Assembly (NCBI RefSeq): GCF_036669915.1
Contig: NC_089325.1
Coordinates: 5,539,400-5,603,399 of the forward strand
Source: Pocillopora verrucosa
Taxonomy: Eukaryota; Cnidaria; Anthozoa; Scleractinia; Pocilloporidae
DNA: 64,000 nt
Direction of reading: 5' to 3'
The translations under genes and the position numbers were made by a program. The notes below the pieces were generated by a model that was not told the DNA's origin, made no database searches, and saw only the letters and a program-made list of their open reading frames with translations. Shown here one piece after another: positions 46,726 to 58,100 of this stretch. Within the stretch, counting starts at the first letter, position 1. Every line of letters starts with the position of its first letter.

Positions 46726-48018
46726 TTTGACCCGCTGCTTTAGGACTAGACTCTTGAAATGATGCAGAACACAGCAGCATAGCATTGTACGCATGACTTA
46801 TTTTGACTCTCTCTGCTTATTTCCCGGAAAAAAGGTAAGCGTGTCTATTGGTGGGTGAAAAGCACAACCTTGATAACTTTCCGAAAATAACTTTGTATTC
46901 TCGAAAGGTCGATCAATTTCAATTGCTTGTGAGTGTCTCGAAAGAAGCTGGTAGAAGAAAATCTTGGCATCTATGTCACTCAATTTACCAACAGAAAGTG
47001 AATTTCTTGACTGCGGGCCATAAGCTGAAATTTGAATTTTTGCCTGTTTGTGACAGTTATAAATAGCTGTAGTGTTTCGGCAAAACATTGTTAAAGCTAA
47101 TTCAAGGTCGTCACAGGTACTCGACACTTAAAAGATCAACCTCAGCAGCGCGGAAACTTTCCAGACCTTATTTAAGCGTCAATAGCTATTTTTTATATAC
47201 ATCCGTATAGCCTGGGTAAAGGGAGTGCCAAGCGTAATGAACTATAAATTGCTTTCATTCCCTTTTTGGCCTTTCGTCTGCGACCGTTACAGACGATATA
47301 TTTTTGAGCATCATAACAACACTTGACCGTCAAAATAAACATTTTAACAGCTCTAGTCCTCACTCTATCAAGCATACTTTATCTGAGCCTAATCAAATTC
47401 GTCTCGAACTCATCAGGCCTGGAAGTCGAAGACCAAGTGGTTCCTACGGTTACGTTAACTTATTCACGACTCCTTCCCTCCTGCTGGGATCGGAAAAAGC
47501 ATCATTGGCTGCAAGTCCTTTTGTTTGTCTTCTTTGTTTTAAATCTTTCCTTACATAAGTTAGCGCAGCTGTTGCTATGACAGCGAAAAGTTTACATTAC
47601 TTCATGAGGATTCAAGGAATCAGTTTATTTATTCATTGCCACATCATTTACAGCTACGTCGAAAATCAGCTATAACTGATAAGTAAATTAAAAGCAAAGG
47701 ACAATATTTGACATTTTAGAGTCACAGAATCTTTCAAGGAAAGGTCAAATTTATAGAAACCACCCTTAAACAGAAAACTTCGAGCTGTTCTTTAAGATTG
47801 TAATTTAATAAGTCGAAATGACGACGCAAACAAAAAAAAGGGAAGGTCGCATTTAGTAGAAATACATTTAGTGTCGATTTAAATTTCTATGCAATGTTTA
47901 AATCCTTGAAGTAATGTATATCAATGATTAACTTCACCCTAAAACACAACTAACTATATATTGTAAGACTGACCGGATATTACGAATTGGTAAATCTACT
48001 ACCTTGAGTATGTTATAT
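46726..48018. other. Spacer between C3 and C4
   Basis: A close copy of 29500-30617, with the CTTTCCAGACCT and CGTCTCGAACTCATCAGGCC blocks in order and no supported exon. The ends of the block are joined differently from the first copy: about 700 bases near 28750-29500 have no counterpart. Confidence 0.55.
47058..47065 (+). promoter_or_regulatory. TATAAATA box in a conserved spacer, copy 3
   Basis: Same motif and flanks as at 29655 and 23986. Confidence 0.35.
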
Positions 48019-51000
48019 TTACAAAATACTCTTGCAAAATTCCTTTTCGTTGCTTTCAATGAAGCTATTATTTTTTGCTCCATTTTTAGTGCATTTTTTC
48101 TGATGGTGGCAAAGGCCCACAATGAGTATTATCACAACACATGAGATGATTCCGCTTGCCACCACCCATTTAAAGGAGGATTCTTCTGATGATTTTCTTG
48201 GCACTGAAACGTTGGGCTCTAAAACAGAAATTAAAAAAACCAGCAACTCTGTTGATTTGACTGTAGTAGTTGGGTAAGCAGATAATGTAAAGGGGTAGAT
48301 GGCCAAACGAGTATGAAGGTCCGTTTGGAGGTTAATTAATATGAATGAAAGTGTTCTTATGTGTTGGATGGTAACTGATGAAATGTTTGAACTTGTAATA
48401 TGTGAAATCACTTGCAATCTTAACTCAGGCTACTGGTCCTGAATAAGGGTCGGTAGGTTTGTAGCGATGGGTCATATATTATTAAGGAGATAAAAAGCTA
48501 TTAAAGAAAAGAAGTTTGATCTCCAATTCTTGTGTAATTTACCTACAGGTTTACTGGTGCAAAAGTACTGCAACTTAGGATTGGCAAGCCAACAGGATAC
48601 AAAAATTACCTTTCGACGTAACTGGAGACCCTGTATTTGTAGCTCTCGCGGCTGTTGTGACACTTATCTGTTGTGCAGTAGCGGTTTCTGGTGAACCTGT
48701 GGCTAATAATTTATGCGTTAAAATTTCGGAAATACAATCGGTTGAATAAAGAAGTTTAAAGGTGTTAAGAACAGTCTAAAAAAAAAAATTTTCCCGCCCC
48801 TATTGCGCAGTGGAGGCCTCAATTCTCGGTAGATCAGGAACAAAATTGTGTAGATCAATCTTCCAGTAACTAGATGAACTGTTTGACCATTCACGAAGGT
48901 ACCAGAGCCGAACAAAAACAATTCCCCTTCAACCTCATCAATTGTTGCCACTATTGAAGATACATTCACGAACCTCTTTTCCGCGGACCCCGTCATATAA
49001 CCCACAAATAAACAATTATGAAAGTAACCTGAAATACAATTTTGAGTTAGCACGAATATTCTCTGTGCTGTTTTGAACCATTTTACTTACGTCTGGACAC
49101 AACTTGAAGCTGAACCGAGTCGGTCAACGGGGTATTCTGAAGTCCGTATTCTACCACTATTCCATACGTCTTGCTATCTTCAAGTTTTACTTTATAAAGT
49201 TCAAACACTGCGATAGAGGATGTCAAATTTCCTGCCCAACCCACGGAGGACTTATATGAAGACCTTGTTGAGGAAAAACCACTCGAGTTGACGGCTATCA
49301 ACTTTGTTTTCAGGAAGCCAGGACTCTTCCAAATACCAAACACAACCTCGAAAAGATCATTCTGTAGATCTCCTGAATTGTAGTGCCACCTAAATGACAC
49401 AGTCCCGCCAATAGAGACAGTTATGAACCTCTCTGGAGAAGCGGTTATACTTGGATAAACTATAGCATGAATGGACACTGGAACGGACATGATAAGGCAA
49501 AAGTCATTATTGAACGTGGATGGGAGGGGGGGGGGGGGTCAGAGATGTTTGGTTGTGGCCCATGAGCTTTCAATTTCCTCTAGTCCCACACTTAAACCCT
49601 GTTAGCCCCAACTGACCCCTCCTCCGTTCCCACTGAAAACGTTGTGACTGCCCCTCAAAGAAAGAATGAAAAATCCTCGTCCCCCCCTCAACCCTGATGA
49701 TAACTAATGGCTGGTCCTTGCGTAATGCTTGACTAATGTTTAAGAAGTGACCAAAGACTTATCAAGTTCAATGACGCTGCGCCTATTTTTACTAAAAATA
49801 TGTTCTCTTGATTCTTGAGAATCCAACATGATATCGGTAAGTTTCACTCTCAAGAAAATTTCTAAATGTAAGGCCTTGCGGGTATCTTTTTTTTTCTATT
49901 TCTTAATGATTGCACACCTTTCACGGACAGTTAAGTAGCTGGCCATAACATATGACATAGGTTGAATAGCACTGTGTCGTACAAGTAACAGACACTCCGT
50001 CAAGAAGTAACCTTCAGATGAAGGAAGTCTTGAAATAAACTACTATTTCACTTCTCATTAAAAAACATTACGAGAAACTGTTGCTCTTAACAAATCAATC
50101 ATATATCAATTCTTTGTTGCGGTAAAAGCCTATTATAATGATTTACTTTGGTATGGTGGAACACCGAACAGGTACGGCTGAGCCGCAAATGTAGCGAGGA
50201 TGGATACGGAAAGTGAAATTTATTTCGTAGCTGATTTCCATAGTATGACCCTTCTTTTTGGCGCAATCGTGCTCAGAGGTCTACCGTCACGCTTTTTCCC
50301 AGAAAGGATACCGCCAGCGTGGAACAGTTTCTGAGAAACGGATGCATTTTGCTTCGAAGAGAAAACAAATGATTAGTGTCCACGATATTTCATTATTAAG
50401 TTTTAGACACGAATTTTTTATTTGATTTCCACCTTTCCTTCTGTAAAAGCTTTAGCTGAAGTTTTCTATGGCGCGCCCTCCAAGTTCATATTCAAACTAT
50501 TTTAATATGTGATACATTATTTATATTTCTGTGCCTATTCAAAGCATTTTGATATGTGATACACGAGGGGCCTACTACGTACTGTTATGTTATCGAAAGA
50601 ACTTGACGTCGTTGCGTTATCGAAGCCTGCTCGTAACTTGTCATTACATGAAAAACAAAGCAGACTTCTGCCAAAACACCTTCTATAATATAGTATGTAA
50701 GACACTTCGGTTACTGAACTAACATGAGCAACTCGCGCAAACGGGAGGCCTCGGGAGTTTGTTCAGGAACTTTATGTCTTGACTCAGCCCTAAGTACACG
50801 CTCTTAAATACCTTATCGGTAGGTATGTTTTGGCTTACGGGACAACTTACCCTGGCAGAGTAAACGTATTTTTAGAATGTTAACCAAAAGAATTCTTCGA
50901 GAACTAAAACCTCAACAAACCCAAACACGACTAGCGATGGCGATTATCATACGAGAATTAAGCCCTTAATTACAACAGTCAAGGGCTCAACACTCAAAGG

Positions 51001-52342
51001 GTAAATGTGGGGCCGTGCAGCACATGACAAACCAAGGCTCACAAGACTCGCACAAGAATTCCAAGATAATCTATCTGGCCTGAATAATCCCGGAAAAGAC
51101 CGACCTAGCCGGAAAAATTAACAGCGTTTCGATTCTTCTTTGAAGGATTTTGCTTGAATACGTGCAGTTGGGTAAACAACTGGCCTGGCTTGACATTTCT
51201 GTTTCAAAATTTAACTATTTGGACAATGAAGTGAAATCACGACATCTCCCTAAGATAAAGAAACTTGAGTCGCTTTCGTAGTGGAACTGATAAACTTTCT
51301 TGATCAAAGAAAGCAAGAAAAGCCTATATTTTTCAGGAATTGATTTTAGATGGAATTTTTATTCTGGTTCTTACCGATATCTTTTTTTTCATTTGTTTAT
51401 GACGCACAATGATTTATTTATCATCATTTATTTATGACGCACCATTATCTATTTATTATCATTTATTTATGACGCATCATTATTAAGGTTTCAGTTTTTT
51501 TCGGATCGGTTCCATGTCCAGACAGCCATATACAGATTCCACGATTCCTAATTTTCCAACCGTCCAAAAATAGACATTTTCTGAGAATCTGAACCTCATT
51601 AATTCGTCTGCGGTGATCCATTCGCTCCAGGTATACCAGTTGTTTACGATGGCACTTTCTTGGAACTCATGCATACGAAATTAAAAACATTGACTGTCTT
51701 CTGACGCCAGAATTTGTTTTGGTGCCCATAGAGTACTTCGAAAGTATCGCCCTTTTACGGTGTAATACGATAGAAACTTACGACCGAAAATATAAAACAG
51801 TAATAGAAGGGGTGTTTGTATCCACGTTTAGCAACATTCGCTTTTCGCTTTCTTCGCTTATTTCCATTTAATTTACATATTTGCTTTGCTAGTAAACCAG
51901 CGTCGCACTCAAAGCGGAAAACGTGCCGTGTTGTTACTTTCACTTTCACTAGAATTCCGCCTCACAACAACTTAAACATAAACACAGACCAAATTAGCAT
52001 TTTCTGCATTAACCGCACATTTCTGTCATTTGCCTGTAGTTCGTAACATCTTTTGTGTCTAAGAGGGGGAATTGTAAAATGCAGTCTAACCAGGTTTTTA
52101 AGAATATTGAATCTTTCGCTCTGCAATCGACTTTAGAATATCGAAAACTGTGGGTTCTGTATTTTTCAGTTTCCTCATGACAATGTTCTCCAACATGCTC
52201 GGTTATTTCAAAGTATAATGTAGCGTGGATAATATTTTCAATAACATTCGAATTCTCAACACAGAAACTACAAATCCACGTTAAACTTACCTGTGAGGCA
52301 CTGAATCACTACGATTAGGATCGAAAGTATATAGGCTTTCAT
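48019..52342 (-). CDS. Gene C4: intact kinase-less Ig-like membrane receptor paralogue
   Basis: Minus-strand exons: signal 52342-52291 (MKAYILSILIVVIQCLT), Ig-like 49477-49091 (387 nt), stalk 48702-48610 (93 nt) and membrane exon 48218-48019. All joins are phase 1, giving 243 residues. It is the sister of C2: same stalk length, same signal-exon type, and membrane exon one codon shorter (GLCHHQKK versus GLCFHHQKK). The Ig domain keeps [17 protein letters not shown] and VFELYKVKLEDSKTYGI and has no cysteine, so it cannot form the usual Ig disulfide. The first intron (2.8 kb) matches the C2 intron but lacks the inverted-repeat element found there. As for C2, a partner or decoy role for the receptor kinase is inference. 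Confidence 0.75.
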
Positions 52343-53095
52343 CGTCCACATAAACAAATACTGCTCTGCTTCGCATATCCTTGGGTTTTTAAGCTTAGTT
52401 GTTCCCTCTTCAGAAACTAAGCAATTCGGAAGGCACGCCGGAAAATTTCAGAAAAAAATTCAGAAATTCAAACAAAGAGATGACTTTTCCATGAGTAATT
52501 CATAGCAAAAGTTTCCCATGATTCCGGGAAATCAGGTGATATTTAGAATTGTGCAGGTGGGATTGAAATGGCTTAGGGGGTCGTCTCCATTCTAAAGCCT
52601 GTCGTCAAGTCCAACATCTGATGCATCCGCCGCATAAAGAGGTTTTATTTTAAAACATATACTTGCACATAGTTGTGCTCTGATATTGCAACAGTTGCAA
52701 AACATAACAATGATCCTGATCGTATCGTAAACGTATGAGTATAGGATGGGACATACTCGGTAGCCGCATGGACTGACATTATATTAAGGCAATCATTACC
52801 GGTAGCATCGATTAAAACTAAGCTAACGACTTATCTATTATATGATGCATTTTCTTCTGTGCAAGTTATGTAGATTCAGTATTATTTTATAGCGCCATGG
52901 AGGGCGAGTGAAAACGCTTTCCAGACTATTTTGTGTTTTCCAAATAGCCTTTTAAAAAAAAAAAAAAGCAATAGTTTTCCCTGCATGTTTAGGAAAACTA
53001 GTAAAAGTAATCATATTTTGCAGAAAAAATTTTAAAAAGATTATAAAATCGTATTTTCCTCTGCATGAATGAGCATGTTCATAAAAAACTATGTG
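52343..53095. other. Spacer upstream of C4 with a stray gene A intron fragment
   Basis: The part 52520-52712 is a near copy of 21786-21985 from gene A (CGTCTCCATTCTAAAGCC, GATGCATCCGCCGCATAA). This shows that an A-type gene once stood here and was removed. No exon is left. Confidence 0.6.
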
Positions 53096-53425
53096 TTAAG
53101 AGTCAACCACGGAAAGATGCAGAGGTAATCTGCAACCACTTAGTAAATGGATATTACCGAAATTCTGCAACCAAGCATTGGATGTCGCAGAAATTCTGCA
53201 GCCACTCAGTCACTAGATGTCGCAGAAAATTCTGCGACCACTCAGTCACTTGTGGCAAGAATTTTACGATCACTCAGTACCATGTTGTCGCAGAACTTCC
53301 GCGATTATTTAGTCACAAGTTGTCGCAGAAATTCTGCGACCACTTAGTCACTGGTTGTCGCTGAAATTCCGTATTCACCCAGGCACTCGATGTCGCAGAA
53401 ATTCTGGAAACACTCATCAAGTAGT
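53095..53425. repeat. Tandem array of a palindromic ~35-bp unit
   Basis: About eight diverged units with a period of 33-36 bases. The consensus carries TGTCGCAGAAATTCTGCGAC followed by CACTCAGTCACT. The first part is an inverted repeat, so each unit can form a hairpin. The open frames across it (SQKFCDHSVT-like) are a by-product of the repeat. Confidence 0.85.
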
Positions 53426-54170
53426 GAATACAGCAATTTAGCAATCTTACTAAAACCAGTCAAAAACAAATTGAATTCCACCACATTTGGTCAGTGATCC
53501 TCAAGCACTCTATAATTTACAATAATGTAGGTAAACTATCAAATGGCACAAAGCCACACAATTAAAAAAATAGAATCTTCTCAAATTTTGTAGTTACACC
53601 CACCAGTTAAGAAAGCAAGAATTAAAATATACAGTTCGTCACATCCCTTTGTTATATGATCAGATAAATGAAATGCGAGTTACAAAAAAATATAATAAAT
53701 TTAATGAGATCAAATTTTGATATCTGGAAAACAAAAAACTTAGTTCCACTACAAAAGAAGAAAATATCAACTAATATACTGCCAGTCCTTTGAACTATCT
53801 CAAAGAAATATTAAAAAACTATAAATACCAAAAACAGGTCTCATTTTATCTTGCATTTGTCCTACCCTGTAATGAAAGCTTTTAAGGCCTAATGGATGGA
53901 GAGTGAAGTTACAATAAATCCATGCCATATTTCATTAGTTTCAACATACGGTGGCATTGAAAATTCGACATCAAGGGTAACAATTGTTGGTTTCTAGGTG
54001 AACTGCAATTTCGCACTATTTATCGAAAAATATATATATTTATACATATGTCCTACTTACGGCCTCGAATTGAGAGAACCGGATTGAAATCGATTGCTTT
54101 CTTAGACTTCTAAATAAACATCAATAAATAAATATATTTTTCGCGTCCTACCTAAATAGTGCTACTTTGA
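53426..54170. other. Intergenic; nothing recognised
   Basis: AT-rich, with no supported exon or repeat. Confidence 0.45.
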
Positions 54171-54173
54171 AGT

Positions 54174-55140
54174 CACCCTCTCTAAGGAGGGGGTGCATTG
54201 GGATTTTTGGTTTTGCGGTTTTGGCTATTTTTAGATCGGTTTTTCGGTTTCTGTGCCAAAAACTTCGATTTTTCTGTTTTGGTGTTCATTGCGATTTGCG
54301 CATATTCCGTTTTTCAGCATTTGGTTTTCGGTTTTCGCGAAAAATACTCGTGGGTTTTCGGATTTGATATCCGATACGGTTTTCGGTTTTCCTATTTGAC
54401 CTATTTGGTTTCCGGTTTCTCTTCAATCTGAGTGGCAATCACGGGCCTCCGCTTATCTCTAATAGCTGCTAAACGCAAATGTTATCGAGAGGAATGCGTG
54501 ACAAACCAAATGAAATATCGCAGGAATCCCTAGGTAGCGTACGTGTAGCCGTACCCTCCCCATCCCCCTCCACTAAGGTGGCGGGGAGGGGAGGGTACGG
54601 CTTAGCACGGAACATTGCCATATTTTTCTTATCAACGCCACCTCGAAGTTGGTGACCAAGTTACAGGCCACACGTGACTGATTGATTCAACATCCCAATA
54701 GAATTTCCAAACTTTCAGGCTTTTCGATGAAACTTACCAGAGCTATAGCTTTTTGTGACTGCAAAATTGCAATCCTATAGTAGACTTTTGTGTGAATTTC
54801 CTTAATTTGACTAAGCTCTATTACCAGCCGCTGAGTCCGCAGAGACCACGCTCGAGGTCCTCGAGAGAATAGCTTTAAGCAGATATTAGAAGATGCGAAT
54901 GCCAAGTCCATGGCATTCATAAATTCTGTAATGAAATTAGTGTAGTTTACTTTGTATGTTCCACTTGTCACCACTGCATCGGATCGATCAGGGTGTTAAC
55001 AACTGGGATATGAAAAATGTATCGTTTTTGACAGTTTTGCATGCTGTTTTTTTGATCGAATTTTTTTTCGGTTTTGGATGATTTTTTCCACGGTTTTGCG
55101 GTTTCTTATAGACCCCAATGCCCCCCTCTTTAAGGGTCTA
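54174..55140. mobile_element. Terminal-inverted-repeat element with GGTTTTCGG-rich interior
   Basis: The left end near 54174-54204 (CACCCTCTCTAAGGAGGGGG, then GCATTGGG) and the right end near 55110-55140, whose complement reads TAGACCCTTAAAGAGGGGGG then CATTGGGG, are imperfect inverted repeats of about 28 bases. Both are followed inward by GGTTTTGCGGTTT-like sequence. No transposase is seen. The right end lies only about 18 bases beyond the stop codon of gene B, so the element forms part of that gene's 3' flank. Confidence 0.6.
54545..54605. repeat. GC-rich hairpin
   Basis: AGCCGTACCCTCCCC and its complement GGGGAGGGTACGGCT face each other across about 30 bases, with further matching CCCCTCCAC/GTGGCGGGG inside. 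It lies inside the inverted-repeat element. Confidence 0.8.
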
Positions 55141-55157
55141 TGAAAAAAGGTGTTATT

Positions 55158-58100
55158 TTACGGAATTGACTCGAAATTTGCTCCATTTGTTTGTTTATAT
55201 TCTTTTCTAATGGTGCGTATAGCCATTTGACGACATTTAAAGCGATAGAGCCAACCGGCAATTATGAGCAATGCGATAGTTAACGGCACAACTCCTAGTA
55301 CAATCCCTAATGTCTTCCCGCCAGGACCTGGAAAACAAAAGATACAACATTCACGTTAGTAAGTAAGTCAGTAGGTGAGAATGATATACAAGAAGTAAGT
55401 ACGCAAAAGATTAGAAAAAGCTTTTGACAGAACCACTCACTACTGGTATTTCCCCTTACGTTGTAAGGGGAAATACCAGTATCCTTAGTTGACAGAGAAA
55501 CTAGTCGTGTCCTAGTTTATGAGCAGGTATCTTAAATATTAATACTAACAAACAACTATTCGGTTCAACCCCAAAAATTCAAGCCTATCCAGAGGCGTTG
55601 TGCATGTTCACGACTGTATTTCTGCGAGGTAGCGAACGTAGAGGAATCCAATATGGCTGCTCAAAAGGTAAGATTTTGTAACTAAAGAGCTGAGAAATTT
55701 TGATGCGGACTTTGCTAGTTGTCCTTATATTTTGAAGGCTACTTGCTCTTTATGTCGTTGGTTTAATAGACCATAAATTGACCATAAACTTTTGAGTTCG
55801 AGAGAGTTTTTTATCAATATTTAGGAGCAACTTTTAAGACTTCTCACTATTTGAAAGAGCCATATCGAACTTTGTGGCTTTTATTGATGTTACCGAGATG
55901 ACATTAAAATCACTTTTACTTAATTTACTTTTTTTTTTATTGCCCCAGGAAGCGTTACGTTCGCTTCCAACCGAAAAGAAATTGGGAGAATTATAATGTG
56001 ATGGCAGGAATTGCTTGAAACAATAAGAACACCAGAAATGCAAAATAAGAAGCAGAGTATTTTATATTTCAGCATTAGACGACTTTTCTCGCGCTTACAT
56101 AGTTCATCTGGACACGAGGGAAACATTCGAGGAGTTATGCGAACGCGGAACTTAATCTAGGGTTTACATAGAGTAAAATTAGTTTCAGCATGGCTTGTCT
56201 TCCGTATATGTGAAGCTAATATCGAGCTGTTGATTCGTTCTGACGAGCGGCTGATGGTCGAGACGTCAGTATTTGACTCTCTTAATGGCGGCCAATTACA
56301 TTATTTATGTGTTACAGACTGCAACTGACTACTCCCCCTGTCAACGCTTACCTGAGCTGCTGCTGGGGCTGTAGACTTTAGTCGATTGAGGAACTGGAGT
56401 TGTCGTGGTTTCTGTGGAGTTATCTAAAACATGAATGATAATATTTCAAATTGTGCATTTTACATACGAATTTAGTAGAATTTAATATTTATAGATATAC
56501 AACGTGATCATTGATGCATGATTAAAAAATAAACCATGCTCGAGGAGTTATGCAAACTCGGGACTTAATCTAGGGTTTACATAGAGTAAAATTAGTTTTA
56601 GCGTGGCTTGTCGTCCGTATATGTGAAGCTCATACCTAGCTACTGATTCGCTCTGACGAGCGGCTGATGGTCGAGATGTCAGTATTTGACTCTCTTAATG
56701 GTGGCCAATTACATTATTAACTCAGTTGAACTGGATAAGTCATCAATAACACCGTGTGTTACAGACTGCAAGTGACTACTCCCCCTGGTAACGCTTACCT
56801 GAGCTGCTGCTGGGGCTGTAGACTTTAATCGATTGAGGAACTGTAGTTGTCGTGGTTTCTGTGGAGTTATCTAAAACATGAATGATAATATTTCAAATTG
56901 TGCATTTTACATACGAATTTAGAAGGATTTAGATAGTAGATATACAGCGTGATCATTGATTCACGATTAATAAATAAACCATGCTGGGCAGTCTTAGTTT
57001 ACGCAATTATTTGAAAAGTAGATTTCCGCGGTAGAAATGCTCAGTTTCAAGGAACAAGAGAGACAGCCGTCCTTTCCTTTAACCGAACAGAATGTAAATA
57101 TTATATGTCTTTGAAATATATTTTGAGAGATCTAAAGCACAGAACTGCGAAAAAATAACAACACTAAAGTATTAAGCAGTTAATATGGTGGATACTTGGG
57201 AATAAAATAGTTGATAACCTTAGATATCTCCTAGCTCTCTGACTGGGAACAGTAGCAAGAAAATAAGCTTGCACTTTATGGTTATAGTTCAAGATGCCCC
57301 GTCAATACACCAGCACAAAGTTTAAAAATTACATAATATCTAGATAAAGTTTTTGAAAATCCGGAAGAGTGGATCTAGACTTTTCATGAAAGTTTCCTTG
57401 AAAATCTGGATTTTTCTTTTAAAGATATGAAGAGGAGAAATGTAAACCCAAAACCAGTTTTTAAACTATTAAGTTTTGTGCAGGATTGCTTGATATTTCA
57501 TTGTTCTCTGACGAGAAACGCTAACATATCCATTGCTTACCTGATACATTTAGATGGTGTACTTGTAGGCATTTCTCTGTTTCCGTATCATTATGTGTAT
57601 ATGAGAACAGGGCCACGACTTTGTACTTGCCACTATCATTGACAACGACATTGAAAATTTCTATCATCAAAAGGCTTTGGTTCACCTTCTTAAATTCGGC
57701 CTTCCCCCGCAAACAAATCTCCTTTACTGGATGAGTACATGCGCCATCTAATCCAGTTTTGTTTAGGAATGCAAATACGGACGAATGTGCGTATGCACGA
57801 TAGCCACGAAAATGTTGGTCATCTTCATGATTTGATCTGTTGTAAAAAAGTTTTGCGTCCACTCCAGAATCGGCTGTAACTATAACTGCAGAATCAGTAC
57901 AGACATCTCCTGCAGTTGCCACCGGAGCTGCAAAATTTGAATTTAAAAGGAACTGATTTTAAGAGTATCCTTCAGAATTTTTCTTAGGGCATAATCTGAT
58001 TTATTCATGCAAACCCTGGGTAACTTTCCACGTTAGTGTAGTATTCATACTCTTCCAGCTGTACGTTCACCCGCATAACAGAACTCTTATTTTGATCATA

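Noticed and set aside
53065..53364. Repetitive SQKFCDHSVT-type protein frame
   Set aside because: It is a reading of the 35-bp tandem array; several frames are equally open and the unit length drifts out of multiples of three.
53095..53425. CRISPR-like array
   Set aside because: The units are diverged, the spacers are not unique, and the sequence is plainly eukaryotic; it is a satellite-type tandem repeat.
54200..54420. GGTTTTCGG-rich stretch as a telomere-like or regulatory repeat
   Set aside because: The spacing is irregular and the motif recurs at both ends of an inverted-repeat element, so it is better explained as part of that element.
54687..54974. 95-residue minus-strand frame inside the inverted-repeat element
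   Set aside because: No recognisable domain, no splice support and no transposase motif.
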